46,605 nt of DNA. It comes from Bacteroidota bacterium. GTDB lineage: Bacteria; Bacteroidota; Bacteroidia; Chitinophagales; Chitinophagaceae. This document shows, in pieces, positions 37,701 to 44,480 of the stretch. The position numbers were made by a program, and so were the translations under genes. The stretch's first letter is position 1. Every line of letters begins with the position of its first letter. Location: positions 1 through 46,605 of the forward strand of contig JAEZDR010000023.1 in the NCBI GenBank assembly GCA_023433265.1, read 5' to 3'. Below the pieces are notes generated by a model. The model was not told where the DNA came from, ran no database searches, and saw only the letters and a program-made list of their open reading frames with translations.

Positions 37701-37926
37701 ATAAGCTTACCCCATCTTTCAAATCCAGGCGGCAACCCGGTATAATGCGGAAGTTGTCATGCTTGCGGGCCGCAGCATGGGCACGTACAATGCCTGCAAG
37801 CGTATTACGGTCGGTAATAGCAATGGTACTATAGCCATAGGCCCTGGCCTGGTCCACTAACTCTTCGGGATGTGAAGCCCCACGAAGGAAAGTGAAGTTG
37901 GTAGTTACCTGCAGTTCTGCATACAT
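34735..37926 (-). CDS. dnaE2: Error-prone DNA polymerase III alpha subunit DnaE2
   Basis: This C-family polymerase does translesion synthesis in damage-induced mutagenesis together with ImuA and ImuB. The order is an N-terminal PHP domain ('MYAELQVTTNFTFLRGASHPEELV', 'AITDRNTLAG'), a polymerase domain with the catalytic 'PPDIDVDFEHERREE' near residue 380, helix-hairpin-helix segments, and an OB-fold near the end ('VRVAGLVLVRQRPG'). The 1063-residue length fits DnaE2, which is shorter than DnaE1. It is last in the imuA-imuB-dnaE2 unit, 14 bases after imuB. Confidence 0.93.
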   Translation of the reverse strand: MYAELQVTTNFTFLRGASHPEELVDQARAYGYSTIAITDRNTLAGIVRAHAAARKHDNFRIIPGCRLDLKDGVSLLAYPTDKDAYTRLSNLLTLGNSRAEKGDCCLYKADIYTYAKGIKFIALPPESLNEEFRFDASFITVLQEYKEALGNELYIAAIRRYMGDDNKQLFRIAELSRLLNIHKVATNDVHYHHPQRRQLQDVLTCIREKCTIYAAGYKLHPNAERYLKTQQEMQRLFRNYPEAIIRTQEIAEACTFSLDELRYEYPMEIISDNHTPQEEITYLAWKGAREMFGEPLPAKIVHSIKHELKFIEEKNYASYFLTVYDIVRFARSRSILCQGRGSAANSTVCFCLGITSVSPEKFDLLFERFISAARNEPPDIDVDFEHERREEVIQYIYEKYGRDRAAIVATVTQLHQKGAIRDVGKVMGLSLDTISKLSASIWEYTDEWFEGKRLTQQGLNEGDLHLKKTLELTKQFMGFPRQLGQHTGGFVITRGKLSDLCPILNARMENRTCIEWNKDDIDALGFMKVDVLALGMLTCIRKAFDLAKQHYGLHLTLANIPQDDPKVYDMICKADTVGVFQIESRAQQSMLPRLKPRCFYDLVIEVAIVRPGPIQGDMVHPYLRRRSGKEPVEFPSDELKAILGRTLGVPLFQEQAMNVAIVAAGFTPVEADQLRRAMATFKMKGVVSQFHTKLVKGMTERGYTAEYAERVFKQLEGFGSYGFPESHAASFALLVYVSCWLKCYYPDVFASALLNSLPMGFYQPAQIVIDAQNHGVEVRPVDVNHSQWDNILEEQSGNYKAVRLGFRQIKGMRQEDAEILLQARTSPYDSVLQLRNAGLSNATLELLADADAFRSIDMDRRQALWQVSVRDTPQAMFTGQVSPDGIGEKVNLPVMTTGQHVVQDYLATALSLKAHPVSFVRNKLKQHHVLATGDLKHAKDGDWVRVAGLVLVRQRPGTAAGVCFMTIEDETGFANLVIFQSLFETYRKEILQSKLIMVEGKLQVEGEVVHVIVKSCYDISRLLRKLNAPEELPGLYNDTALAVAQQLPQQVGAEVFPGARDFR

Positions 37927-37940
37927 GGAATAAGGTTTAC

Positions 37941-39440
37941 TTAAGAAAAAATGCCATGCAAATACCAGCCATAGCTTCTTTCAGCATCATAATGGCCTGA
38001 ACGGAATATCCAGTAGCGCTGGCCTTCTTCGTCCTCCACCGTATAGTAATCCCGGTGCTTCCCTTCCTGTAGCCACCACTCCTGCTCTATACGCTCAGGA
38101 CCGTCAGCCTTCACTATTTTATGCAACTTTCCTTTGTACCTGAAGAGCATAGGAGGATAATCAGGAACCGGAGCCGTTACTTCTATGCTTTCCGGACGAG
38201 GGAAAAAATACAAAGGGCGCGGCCGCTCTACCTTCCATGTAGCTGTTGGTTGAGTGCGTAACGATTTAGTGCTGGAAAAAGAACGCTCCGGCCAATGGTG
38301 TTCTTCGGGCAGGTATCGGTTCACTGCCTCAAGACCTATGCGCAGCGAAATGCGGTCCAGCAACTCGGAAAGCCCGGTAAAACTTATACTACCACTATTG
38401 CTCCACAGTTTTTCCTGTGCAGGCGTATAATCTTCCACTTTTTTTGCTTCCAGTATAAAAAGTTCGATGCCTAAATCAGGCTCTATTTCACCCAACCTTA
38501 GCTCAAATAGCTTAAATAGGTGTGTCTCATGCACCGACGGTGCAATAGTGGTAATGTCCACAGTTTCTATCTTACCGTCAAGCCGGTAGCATTTTAGCGA
38601 TGCTACTCTTAGCCCTTTACCTTCTTTACGCAAGCGTTGGCATAATCCATTTAATAGCTGCTCAAGCGCCAGTTGTATGCCCGGTAAGGTTTGTATAGGT
38701 TCCAGGCAAGGCAAGCGCTCATGGTAAGGTTCTGGCACTACCACGGCATCTATCATTTCAGCTTCACTTCCTAAAGCCTGCTTTAGCCGCTGTAACAAAT
38801 GTGTACCAAACCTGCGCCTGAGTGATGTGCCCGTAAGTTGCAATAAGTGCTGTACCGTATGTAAACCCAACTTATACAGCTTATTTATTGTTTCACTTTC
38901 CAGCCTCAGGCAAGCAACAGGAAGCGGCTGCAAAGCCTCAGCCTGCAACGCAGCAGGCACAACCGGCATGCGGCCAAACCGTGCTACTGCCCATGCCGCA
39001 CCTAAAGTATCTGCCATTGATACAATAGCCTGGTATCCTTTTGCTGCCAAGCGTTCTGTTATGTGGTTAACATACTGTAGCTCTCCACCCCACAAATGCG
39101 CACACCCCGATGCATCCAGTACAATACCTGCCGGCGTATCTATAGCAGCCGTAGGCGTAAATCGTATGCACCATTCGGCCATGCGTTGCAATAAGTGCGT
39201 ATGCAAGCCTTCACGCTCATCTACAACCTCCAGTTCCGGGTGCAAGGCTCGTGCATCCGCTAATGACATACCTGTATATATGCCTTTTGATTCAGCCAAA
39301 GCATTTACTGCTGAAAGAATCATTCGCCCATGCACTTTTACTCTAACGGCGAAAGCAACATTGCATAAATGGGGTTGCTGCAGGCAAAACCAATCGGTAA
39401 CAAGGTGGGGCAACCATATACTTACATACCGCTTTTTCAT
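37941..39440 (-). CDS. imuB: ImuB, Y-family polymerase-like mutagenesis protein
   Basis: The protein of 499 residues has a Y-family fold: 'VSIWLPHLVTDWF' at the start, the palm segment 'AIDTPAGIVLDASGCAHLWGG' and the little-finger region. The first palm strand lacks the catalytic acidic residues of active Y-family enzymes, as is known for ImuB, which acts as a scaffold for DnaE2 and the sliding clamp. The C-terminal part ('YYTVEDEEGQRYWIFRSGHY') is the usual ImuB tail. ATG 39440 lies one base after the imuA stop; a TTG nine bases earlier in the frame would overlap imuA. Confidence 0.9.
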   Translation of the reverse strand: MKKRYVSIWLPHLVTDWFCLQQPHLCNVAFAVRVKVHGRMILSAVNALAESKGIYTGMSLADARALHPELEVVDEREGLHTHLLQRMAEWCIRFTPTAAIDTPAGIVLDASGCAHLWGGELQYVNHITERLAAKGYQAIVSMADTLGAAWAVARFGRMPVVPAALQAEALQPLPVACLRLESETINKLYKLGLHTVQHLLQLTGTSLRRRFGTHLLQRLKQALGSEAEMIDAVVVPEPYHERLPCLEPIQTLPGIQLALEQLLNGLCQRLRKEGKGLRVASLKCYRLDGKIETVDITTIAPSVHETHLFKLFELRLGEIEPDLGIELFILEAKKVEDYTPAQEKLWSNSGSISFTGLSELLDRISLRIGLEAVNRYLPEEHHWPERSFSSTKSLRTQPTATWKVERPRPLYFFPRPESIEVTAPVPDYPPMLFRYKGKLHKIVKADGPERIEQEWWLQEGKHRDYYTVEDEEGQRYWIFRSGHYDAERSYGWYLHGIFS

Positions 39441-39441
39441 G

Positions 39442-40167
39442 TTATACAATTTTTCTTAGTGGTGCTATCATAGGTATAGCAGGAACGTCTGTTGTGGTAA
39501 GCTGGCCACCTCTCCACTCTACCAACCAACTGCGCGGCTTACCGTTACGCACTTTTTCCAGGGTTACCTGCCAGCGTGGAAAACCAGGGCCTATGGGTTG
39601 ATCCTCGTTAGAGGAACTTACAGGAGTTACATGCCACCTTGCTACCGATGTAGTGGTATTCCTGCTTTTGGTTTGCCGTATAATAAAGGCAGTAACACCA
39701 CTTTGCTCAACAGCAAGCTGCAGGCGGCGGCTTTGTGTAAAACTCAATTCGTTATGATAGCCCACTACTGCTTTGAGCCCTTCAAAACGCAGGCACTCTT
39801 CAAGGGTCCAAAGCACATCTTTTTGCTTTTGAGGATAAAGGAAAATTACCCGGTGAGGGTCTATACCAAAGCGTTTTAAAGCCGGTGGAAAAATGCAATG
39901 GCGGGTACTTATCCAAACAGCAATACCGGTAGTTAATAAGTTAGCCAATATGGCCGATACAAACCCAAAAGAGGCAGCAGTTTCTTCGGCCGACTTAGCA
40001 CATAACTCATGTACGGCGCCCAATGGAAACTGCTGGTTTGGGAACGCCTGGTTAATGCATGCAGGCAATACCGGCTGCGCACCCGAATGGCTCACCGGTT
40101 TAAAGCCCTGCATACGCAGCACCTCCTGCTGCAAGGCAGCTATTGTATCGTGCTTAGCCATACTCAT
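39442..40167 (-). CDS. imuA: ImuA-like RecA-fold protein
   Basis: The 241-residue protein matches the Bacteroidota ImuA type: 'FPLGAVHELCAKSAEE', 'FGFVSAILANLL', 'AVWISTRHCIFPPALKRFGIDPHRVIFLYP' and 'TLEECLRFEGLKAVVGYHNEL'. It lacks a clear Walker A motif. It is the first gene of the cassette and is required with ImuB and DnaE2 for damage-induced mutagenesis in other bacteria. A second in-frame ATG lies two codons downstream at 40161. A predicted promoter and palindrome lie just upstream. Confidence 0.85.
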   Translation of the reverse strand: MSMAKHDTIAALQQEVLRMQGFKPVSHSGAQPVLPACINQAFPNQQFPLGAVHELCAKSAEETAASFGFVSAILANLLTTGIAVWISTRHCIFPPALKRFGIDPHRVIFLYPQKQKDVLWTLEECLRFEGLKAVVGYHNELSFTQSRRLQLAVEQSGVTAFIIRQTKSRNTTTSVARWHVTPVSSSNEDQPIGPGFPRWQVTLEKVRNGKPRSWLVEWRGGQLTTTDVPAIPMIAPLRKIV

Positions 40168-40183
40168 CCGCTAATTCTTAGCA

Positions 40184-40212
40184 CAATAATACTAAATTAT
40201 TTAGCGTACAAG
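40184..40212 (-). promoter_or_regulatory. Promoter and palindromic operator candidate of imuA-imuB-dnaE2
   Basis: On the minus strand a TTG-containing -33 (CTTGTACG, 40212-40205) and a -7 TATTATTG (40191-40184) lie 17 bases apart, 17-28 bases before the imuA ATG. The spacer holds the perfect palindrome CTAAATAATTTAG (40204-40192). A wider inverted repeat (TAATACT at 40187-40193, AGTATTA at 40211-40217) encloses it. A repressor bound here would block polymerase. The SOS-type repressor is a likely ligand, but binding is inferred. Confidence 0.55.
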
Positions 40213-40255
40213 TATTAAAAATCTTAGTATGCTCAGTTATAATGCATTACCCCCG

Positions 40256-40477
40256 TTACAGGATGCCGCCACCCAGCATAAGCCGCAGAATGCCTAAACC
40301 TATGGCTCCTATGCATAACATCACACCACTCCTCGATCGGCCAATAGCAGAAAAAATAAGCCCGACAATAGCAAAAGGAATGTTGAGCCAATTTAGCCAG
40401 CCTGGCAAGGGCACAAAAGCCACCAGCATACCAATGGCTGCTAATAATCCAAAGATGAATCTTAATGTTTCATGCAC
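40256..40477 (-). CDS. Small membrane protein (73 residues)
   Basis: The frame has two to three hydrophobic segments: 'IFGLLAAIGMLVAFVPLPGWL', 'IPFAIVGLIFSAIG' and 'CIGAIGLGILRLMLGGGIL'. Short glycine-rich membrane proteins like this are common in Bacteroidota. The opposite-strand frame (40242-40520) has no such pattern and is rejected. Function unknown; it lies upstream of the imuA promoter, on the same strand, separated by about 90 bases. Confidence 0.6.
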   Translation of the reverse strand: MHETLRFIFGLLAAIGMLVAFVPLPGWLNWLNIPFAIVGLIFSAIGRSRSGVMLCIGAIGLGILRLMLGGGIL

Positions 40478-40576
40478 TAAGTTTAAGGGTACACCACAGG
40501 GTAGAATTGAACAAAATTAAAAGCAGCTTATCTTGCCGCCCGGAGACACCACAGCAAGGTACCAATTAATAGAATT

Positions 40577-41500
40577 ATGGCTTCAGGATTATTTGCACTG
40601 TTGGATGATATATCTGCACTGGTAAAAGCGAGCGCTGCCAGCCTCGACGATGTGCCTGCACAGGTGGCAAAAACTACCGGGAAAGTATCCGGTATCGTCA
40701 TTGATGATACGGCAGTTACCCCTAAATATGTCGTCGGACTAGACCCTTCCAGGGAACTATCTATCATTTTCCAGATAGCAAAAAAATCTCTTATCAACAA
40801 GCTGCTTATCCTTAGCCCTGCAGCTTTGCTTCTAGGCTATTTTGCTCCCTGGGCCATCACTCCAATCCTCATGCTAGGTGGTGCTTACCTCTGTTTCGAA
40901 GGATATGAGAAAGTTCATTCCATGTTTACAAAACACCACGAAGTAAACGTTGAAACCGAAGAGGTCAAAGTCATCACTCCTGAGGAATTAGAAAAAGAAA
41001 GAGTTACCGGCGCCGTTCGTACCGATATCATTCTCTCCGCCGAAATCATTGCCATTGCTTATAGCCAGGTGAAAGATGCTACTGTAACTAATCAAGTTGT
41101 TGTATTGCTGGCAGTGGCCGTGTTTATTACAGTAGCGGTGTATGGCTTTGTAGGACTAATAGTAAAAGCAGACGACATCGGTGTACACCTGGCACAGGAC
41201 AAGTACAATAATAATACGCAGAAGTTGGGTCGCGGTATCGTGAAGTTTATGCCGGGCTTCCTCAACATCTTAAGTTATGTAGGCACTGCCGCTATGCTTT
41301 GGGTAGGCGCCGAAATTATTGCCCATGGTATTCCTTTTACCGCTCATTTATTACATAACCTGGAAGAATCCATGGCATCCATGCCTGCAGTTGGCTGGCT
41401 CATCAAAGTACTTGCTTGTGCTATTGGTGGATTGATAATTGGCTTCGCGGTAGAAAAACTTGTATTGCTGGTAAAGTCACTGTTTAAAAAGAAAATATAG
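40577..41500 (+). CDS. DUF808 family inner membrane protein
   Basis: The 307-residue protein starts 'MASGLFALLDDISALVKASAASLDD', the hallmark of DUF808 (YedI-like). The hydrophilic N-terminal third with 'GIVIDDTAVTPKYVVGLDPSREL' is followed by about five hydrophobic segments. The role of the family is not known. A convergent gene begins 82 bases after its stop. Confidence 0.88.
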   Translation: MASGLFALLDDISALVKASAASLDDVPAQVAKTTGKVSGIVIDDTAVTPKYVVGLDPSRELSIIFQIAKKSLINKLLILSPAALLLGYFAPWAITPILMLGGAYLCFEGYEKVHSMFTKHHEVNVETEEVKVITPEELEKERVTGAVRTDIILSAEIIAIAYSQVKDATVTNQVVVLLAVAVFITVAVYGFVGLIVKADDIGVHLAQDKYNNNTQKLGRGIVKFMPGFLNILSYVGTAAMLWVGAEIIAHGIPFTAHLLHNLEESMASMPAVGWLIKVLACAIGGLIIGFAVEKLVLLVKSLFKKKI

Positions 41501-41582
41501 CCTTGCTTTCACACATCTGTCCTCTATAAACGCACCATGTATTTTCTTAAGTATTCAGCTTTTGCTCTCTTAGCCTATATGT

Positions 41583-42320
41583 TCACTTCTTTCCTATCCA
41601 CACATCCATTAAATCTGCAGCATGGCCTGTAGAATTATTTAACACGGAATATCTTTTATTCACATACTGAAATTGCCTTAGCGCAATCACACCAAAATAT
41701 ACAGGGTATCCTTCTGGTATCTCTACAGTCAATTTAAAGCCACCTATCTTATCTTTAATAGATAGTTTTTTACTCATTGCATTAACGCCTTCAAATTCTT
41801 TTGACTCAAAATCAATACCCATCACAAAACTACCAATCTGGTAACGCGTAGCATAATACAAGTTATTTATCACTGTCGGTTTAAACGTAGCAATATACTT
41901 TGTTGCTTCTATCTTAGTCTTAAAGCCCGATGCTATGAAATTGCAAAGTGAATGCTGGGCATTAAATGAAAAAGGTTTTAACCCCAACACAGCTTCTGTG
42001 TGAAAAGGGTGCACTGTAGTATTATGTGCACCTGCTATAACCTTTTTAGCGCGTACGTTTAGCCGGGTATTCACTTCACTGTCACTTATTCCTTTTATCG
42101 CTTCTCCAAAACATTTTCTTATTAAACCGGCTGCGGCCGACGCGTCTGCCATCAGTTCAGCATGCATCATAAACTTTCTGAAAGATGGATGTGTTTTCAC
42201 TGTCTCGCTAAAATTCGGGTTCACCCGTCGTCCCACTATCCTGCCGGCCAGCCTATTGAAGTAAAACACCATATCTCCAATTCTTCCGGTTACTTTAATT
42301 GATCCTGTTTGATCTGCCAT
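41583..42320 (-). CDS. Protein of unknown function (245 residues)
   Basis: No signal peptide or membrane segment is visible. It opens 'MADQTGSIKVTGRIGDMVFYFN', a beta-hairpin-like start seen in other Bacteroidota hypothetical proteins that I cannot name. It ends with beta-rich segments ('IGGFKLTVEIPEGYPVYFGVIALRQF'). I do not recognise a catalytic motif. The gene stands alone on the minus strand, next to the 11-bp array D that lies 58 bases upstream of its start. Confidence 0.6.
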   Translation of the reverse strand: MADQTGSIKVTGRIGDMVFYFNRLAGRIVGRRVNPNFSETVKTHPSFRKFMMHAELMADASAAAGLIRKCFGEAIKGISDSEVNTRLNVRAKKVIAGAHNTTVHPFHTEAVLGLKPFSFNAQHSLCNFIASGFKTKIEATKYIATFKPTVINNLYYATRYQIGSFVMGIDFESKEFEGVNAMSKKLSIKDKIGGFKLTVEIPEGYPVYFGVIALRQFQYVNKRYSVLNNSTGHAADLMDVWIGKK

Positions 42321-42377
42321 CTTCGAATATTTTCCTAAAATTCCGCATTCCGATATGCACGGAAAATGAGAAAAGTC

Positions 42378-42454
42378 AGTTTCAACCAGGTTCTAGCTAG
42401 GTTTTAGCTAGGTCTTAGCTAGGTTCTAGCTAGGTTTAAGCCAGGCTAAAGGTT
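42378..42454 (+). repeat. 11-bp tandem array, about seven units (array D)
   Basis: Four central units are almost identical (GGTTCTAGCTA, GGTTTTAGCTA, GGTCTTAGCTA), and three flanking ones are degenerate but in phase (for example GGTTTAAGCCA). No indels are needed. It lies in the divergent gap 42321-42774 between the unknown gene and the surface-protein genes. Apart from the inverted repeat at 42702-42741, nothing else is seen in that 454-base gap. Confidence 0.9.
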
Positions 42455-42701
42455 ATCTCAAACATATAGTAAGCTTGTTTTTACCTTACATCCATCATAT
42501 ACTGCTTAACCACTTTAGTTACCCTGAGATATCCTTGCAGTACTATCACGGTTTGTAATAGCTACACTCTCCTAATCCATTGTTGGCTTTTCAGCTCTGG
42601 ATATAGGTCATCCATTTTATCCGTAAGAAGCATAGACTTAGCTTTTACCTATACTCTTTGTTTCTCTAAAATATTTCATCAAAACTGCTCGGATTCGTAC
42701 C

Positions 42702-42741
42702 TTTCAGCCCTTCCTTTGTACAATAGCCATAAAGGCTGAAA
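42702..42741 (+). promoter_or_regulatory. Inverted repeat upstream of the surface-protein operon
   Basis: TTTCAGCCCTT (42702-42712) pairs with AAAGGCTGAAA (42731-42741) at 10 of 11 positions, 18 bases apart. A TTTG at 42715-42718 lies in the loop. It ends 33 bases before the ATG at 42775, so it may be an operator or a leader hairpin. Confidence 0.45.
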
Positions 42742-42774
42742 TGTTATAAAATAGGTATAACCAAAAAGAGACAC

Positions 42775-44466
42775 ATGCTTTTGAGAGTATCACCATTACG
42801 CAAATTATTGGCAGTTACAGGCCTGTTTAGTTTATCAACTTTTACACAGGCACAGGTAGCCATCAACACTACCAATGGCTCTGCCGATGCCAGTGCTATG
42901 CTGGATGTAAGTAGTACCAGTAAAGGACTTCTTTTGCCTAGAATGACCGAAACACAGCGGCAGGCCATCAGTTCACCGGCAAAAGGCTTAATCGTATACC
43001 AAACAGATGGCACCGAAGGCCTTTATTGTAATACGGGCACTACTTCCTCACCTAATTGGCTTTTTCTAAGACCAAATTGGTCCATCAATTCTTTATCATT
43101 CAACTCCTCCGGCACACTATCCTTAATTACTTCGCTGCCATCAACTATTACTTCTGGCAATGCAGCCTGGTTAAATGGCTTAAATACACTTACTGCAACA
43201 GGAAGCTTTGGTACTAACAGCAATAATCATGTAGACTTCTACGCAAATAACGTGGTAAGAGGACGAATGACTAACCTTGGCGAATTTTTCTGGGGAACTA
43301 CGAATACTACTATCTCGGGAGACTTATTCGGAGTAGTATCTAGCGCTACTTTCCCATGGGCAGTCTCCGGCTATTCCTCAAATAATGGCGGAGGGGTATA
43401 TGGCCAAATACAGGGATCAAATACCACTCATTTTGCAGGTGTACAAGGCGAAAACACTACAACTACCGGCAATTTTAACTCAGCCGGTGTTCGAGGCGTA
43501 AACTCATCTGCAACAGCCGGTACCGGTTTTCGGGCTTTGCTAGCAACCGGCCCTAAAACCGGCGTAATAGGCAATGTTACGGGCAATACTACATACAGCT
43601 TCGGTGTGCATGGCACTGCCCCCAGTACAACCATAAGAACAGGTGGCTTATTTGGTGATGACGGGGGTATTGCTATGGGTGCTGTGGGTTATTATGCCAG
43701 CAACGGAAATGATTATTCTTTTTACGCTTTTGGCAATATTTCAGGGTTAGATTTTGGAGCAGGAAGTGCCGGTGGAAAGATGAGCAATCAATTATCTGCA
43801 TCCACCACCCATATCGGGTTAGGGGCATATGGTGGCCTTATGGGAGGCTGGATGCATGGGCTGGTTTACGGCACCATGGTAAAAGGAGAACGTTACAGTT
43901 TATATGTAGATGGTAAAACATTTACTAACGAACCTGTCGTTCAATTGGTGAGCACAGAAAATGGCAATAAAATTCCAACCTATAGCACGGCATCAATGCA
44001 ACCTGATGTATATGCCAGAGGTAAGGGACAACTAAGAGAAGGCCGCGCGGAGATCACTTTCGATGCATCTTTCATACAAGCAACCACAGGTAAATCTTCC
44101 GACCTCTCCATTACAGTCACCCCTATGGGCAACTCCAAAGGAGTTTACATTGCCGATTACGATGGCAAAGGTTTTACCATTGTTGAAAACAGCGGAGGAC
44201 GCTCCGATGTTTCCTTTTCATGGATAGCCATCGGCGTTAGGAAAAACAGCAACAATATGGAAATACCTGACGAGATATTGGAAAGTGACTTTGAAACAAA
44301 GATGGACGGCGTTATGCAGAATGAGCTGAAAGAAAACAATACTCCGCAACATTTCTGGTGGGACGGTAAGAAAGTAAGGTACGACAAGCCGCCCGTTAAG
44401 AAGCAATTAGGTACACCCTTCACAGGCGCAAGACCCCTCGAAACCGAGGGCACTAAAAATCAATAA
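42775..44466 (+). CDS. Tail-fibre-like surface protein, first of a pair
   Basis: The 563-residue protein has a signal peptide ('LLAVTGLFSLSTFTQAQ') followed by the common Bacteroidota opening 'VAINTTNGSADASAMLDVSSTSKGLLLPRM'. The long middle is Gly/Asn/Thr-rich and probably forms a beta-solenoid ('GGVYGQIQGSNTTHFAGVQGE'). The C-terminal 120 residues ('DLSITVTPMGNSKGVYIADY', 'VSFSWIAIGVRK') form a separate beta-rich domain, without an S74 chaperone or T9SS tail. It resembles phage-fibre-like adhesins. It is 14 bases upstream of its paralogue and likely co-transcribed. Confidence 0.8.
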   Translation: MLLRVSPLRKLLAVTGLFSLSTFTQAQVAINTTNGSADASAMLDVSSTSKGLLLPRMTETQRQAISSPAKGLIVYQTDGTEGLYCNTGTTSSPNWLFLRPNWSINSLSFNSSGTLSLITSLPSTITSGNAAWLNGLNTLTATGSFGTNSNNHVDFYANNVVRGRMTNLGEFFWGTTNTTISGDLFGVVSSATFPWAVSGYSSNNGGGVYGQIQGSNTTHFAGVQGENTTTTGNFNSAGVRGVNSSATAGTGFRALLATGPKTGVIGNVTGNTTYSFGVHGTAPSTTIRTGGLFGDDGGIAMGAVGYYASNGNDYSFYAFGNISGLDFGAGSAGGKMSNQLSASTTHIGLGAYGGLMGGWMHGLVYGTMVKGERYSLYVDGKTFTNEPVVQLVSTENGNKIPTYSTASMQPDVYARGKGQLREGRAEITFDASFIQATTGKSSDLSITVTPMGNSKGVYIADYDGKGFTIVENSGGRSDVSFSWIAIGVRKNSNNMEIPDEILESDFETKMDGVMQNELKENNTPQHFWWDGKKVRYDKPPVKKQLGTPFTGARPLETEGTKNQ

Positions 44467-44480
44467 CCCACAAGCTAATT

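Noticed and set aside
38827..39459. Plus-strand frame of 210 codons opposite imuB
   Set aside because: Antisense to the well-supported imuB gene, with Cys/Ala/Ser-rich composition typical of a shadow.
40242..40520. Plus-strand frame of 92 codons opposite the small membrane protein
   Set aside because: Proline/methionine-rich and without domain pattern, while the opposite strand shows clear membrane segments.
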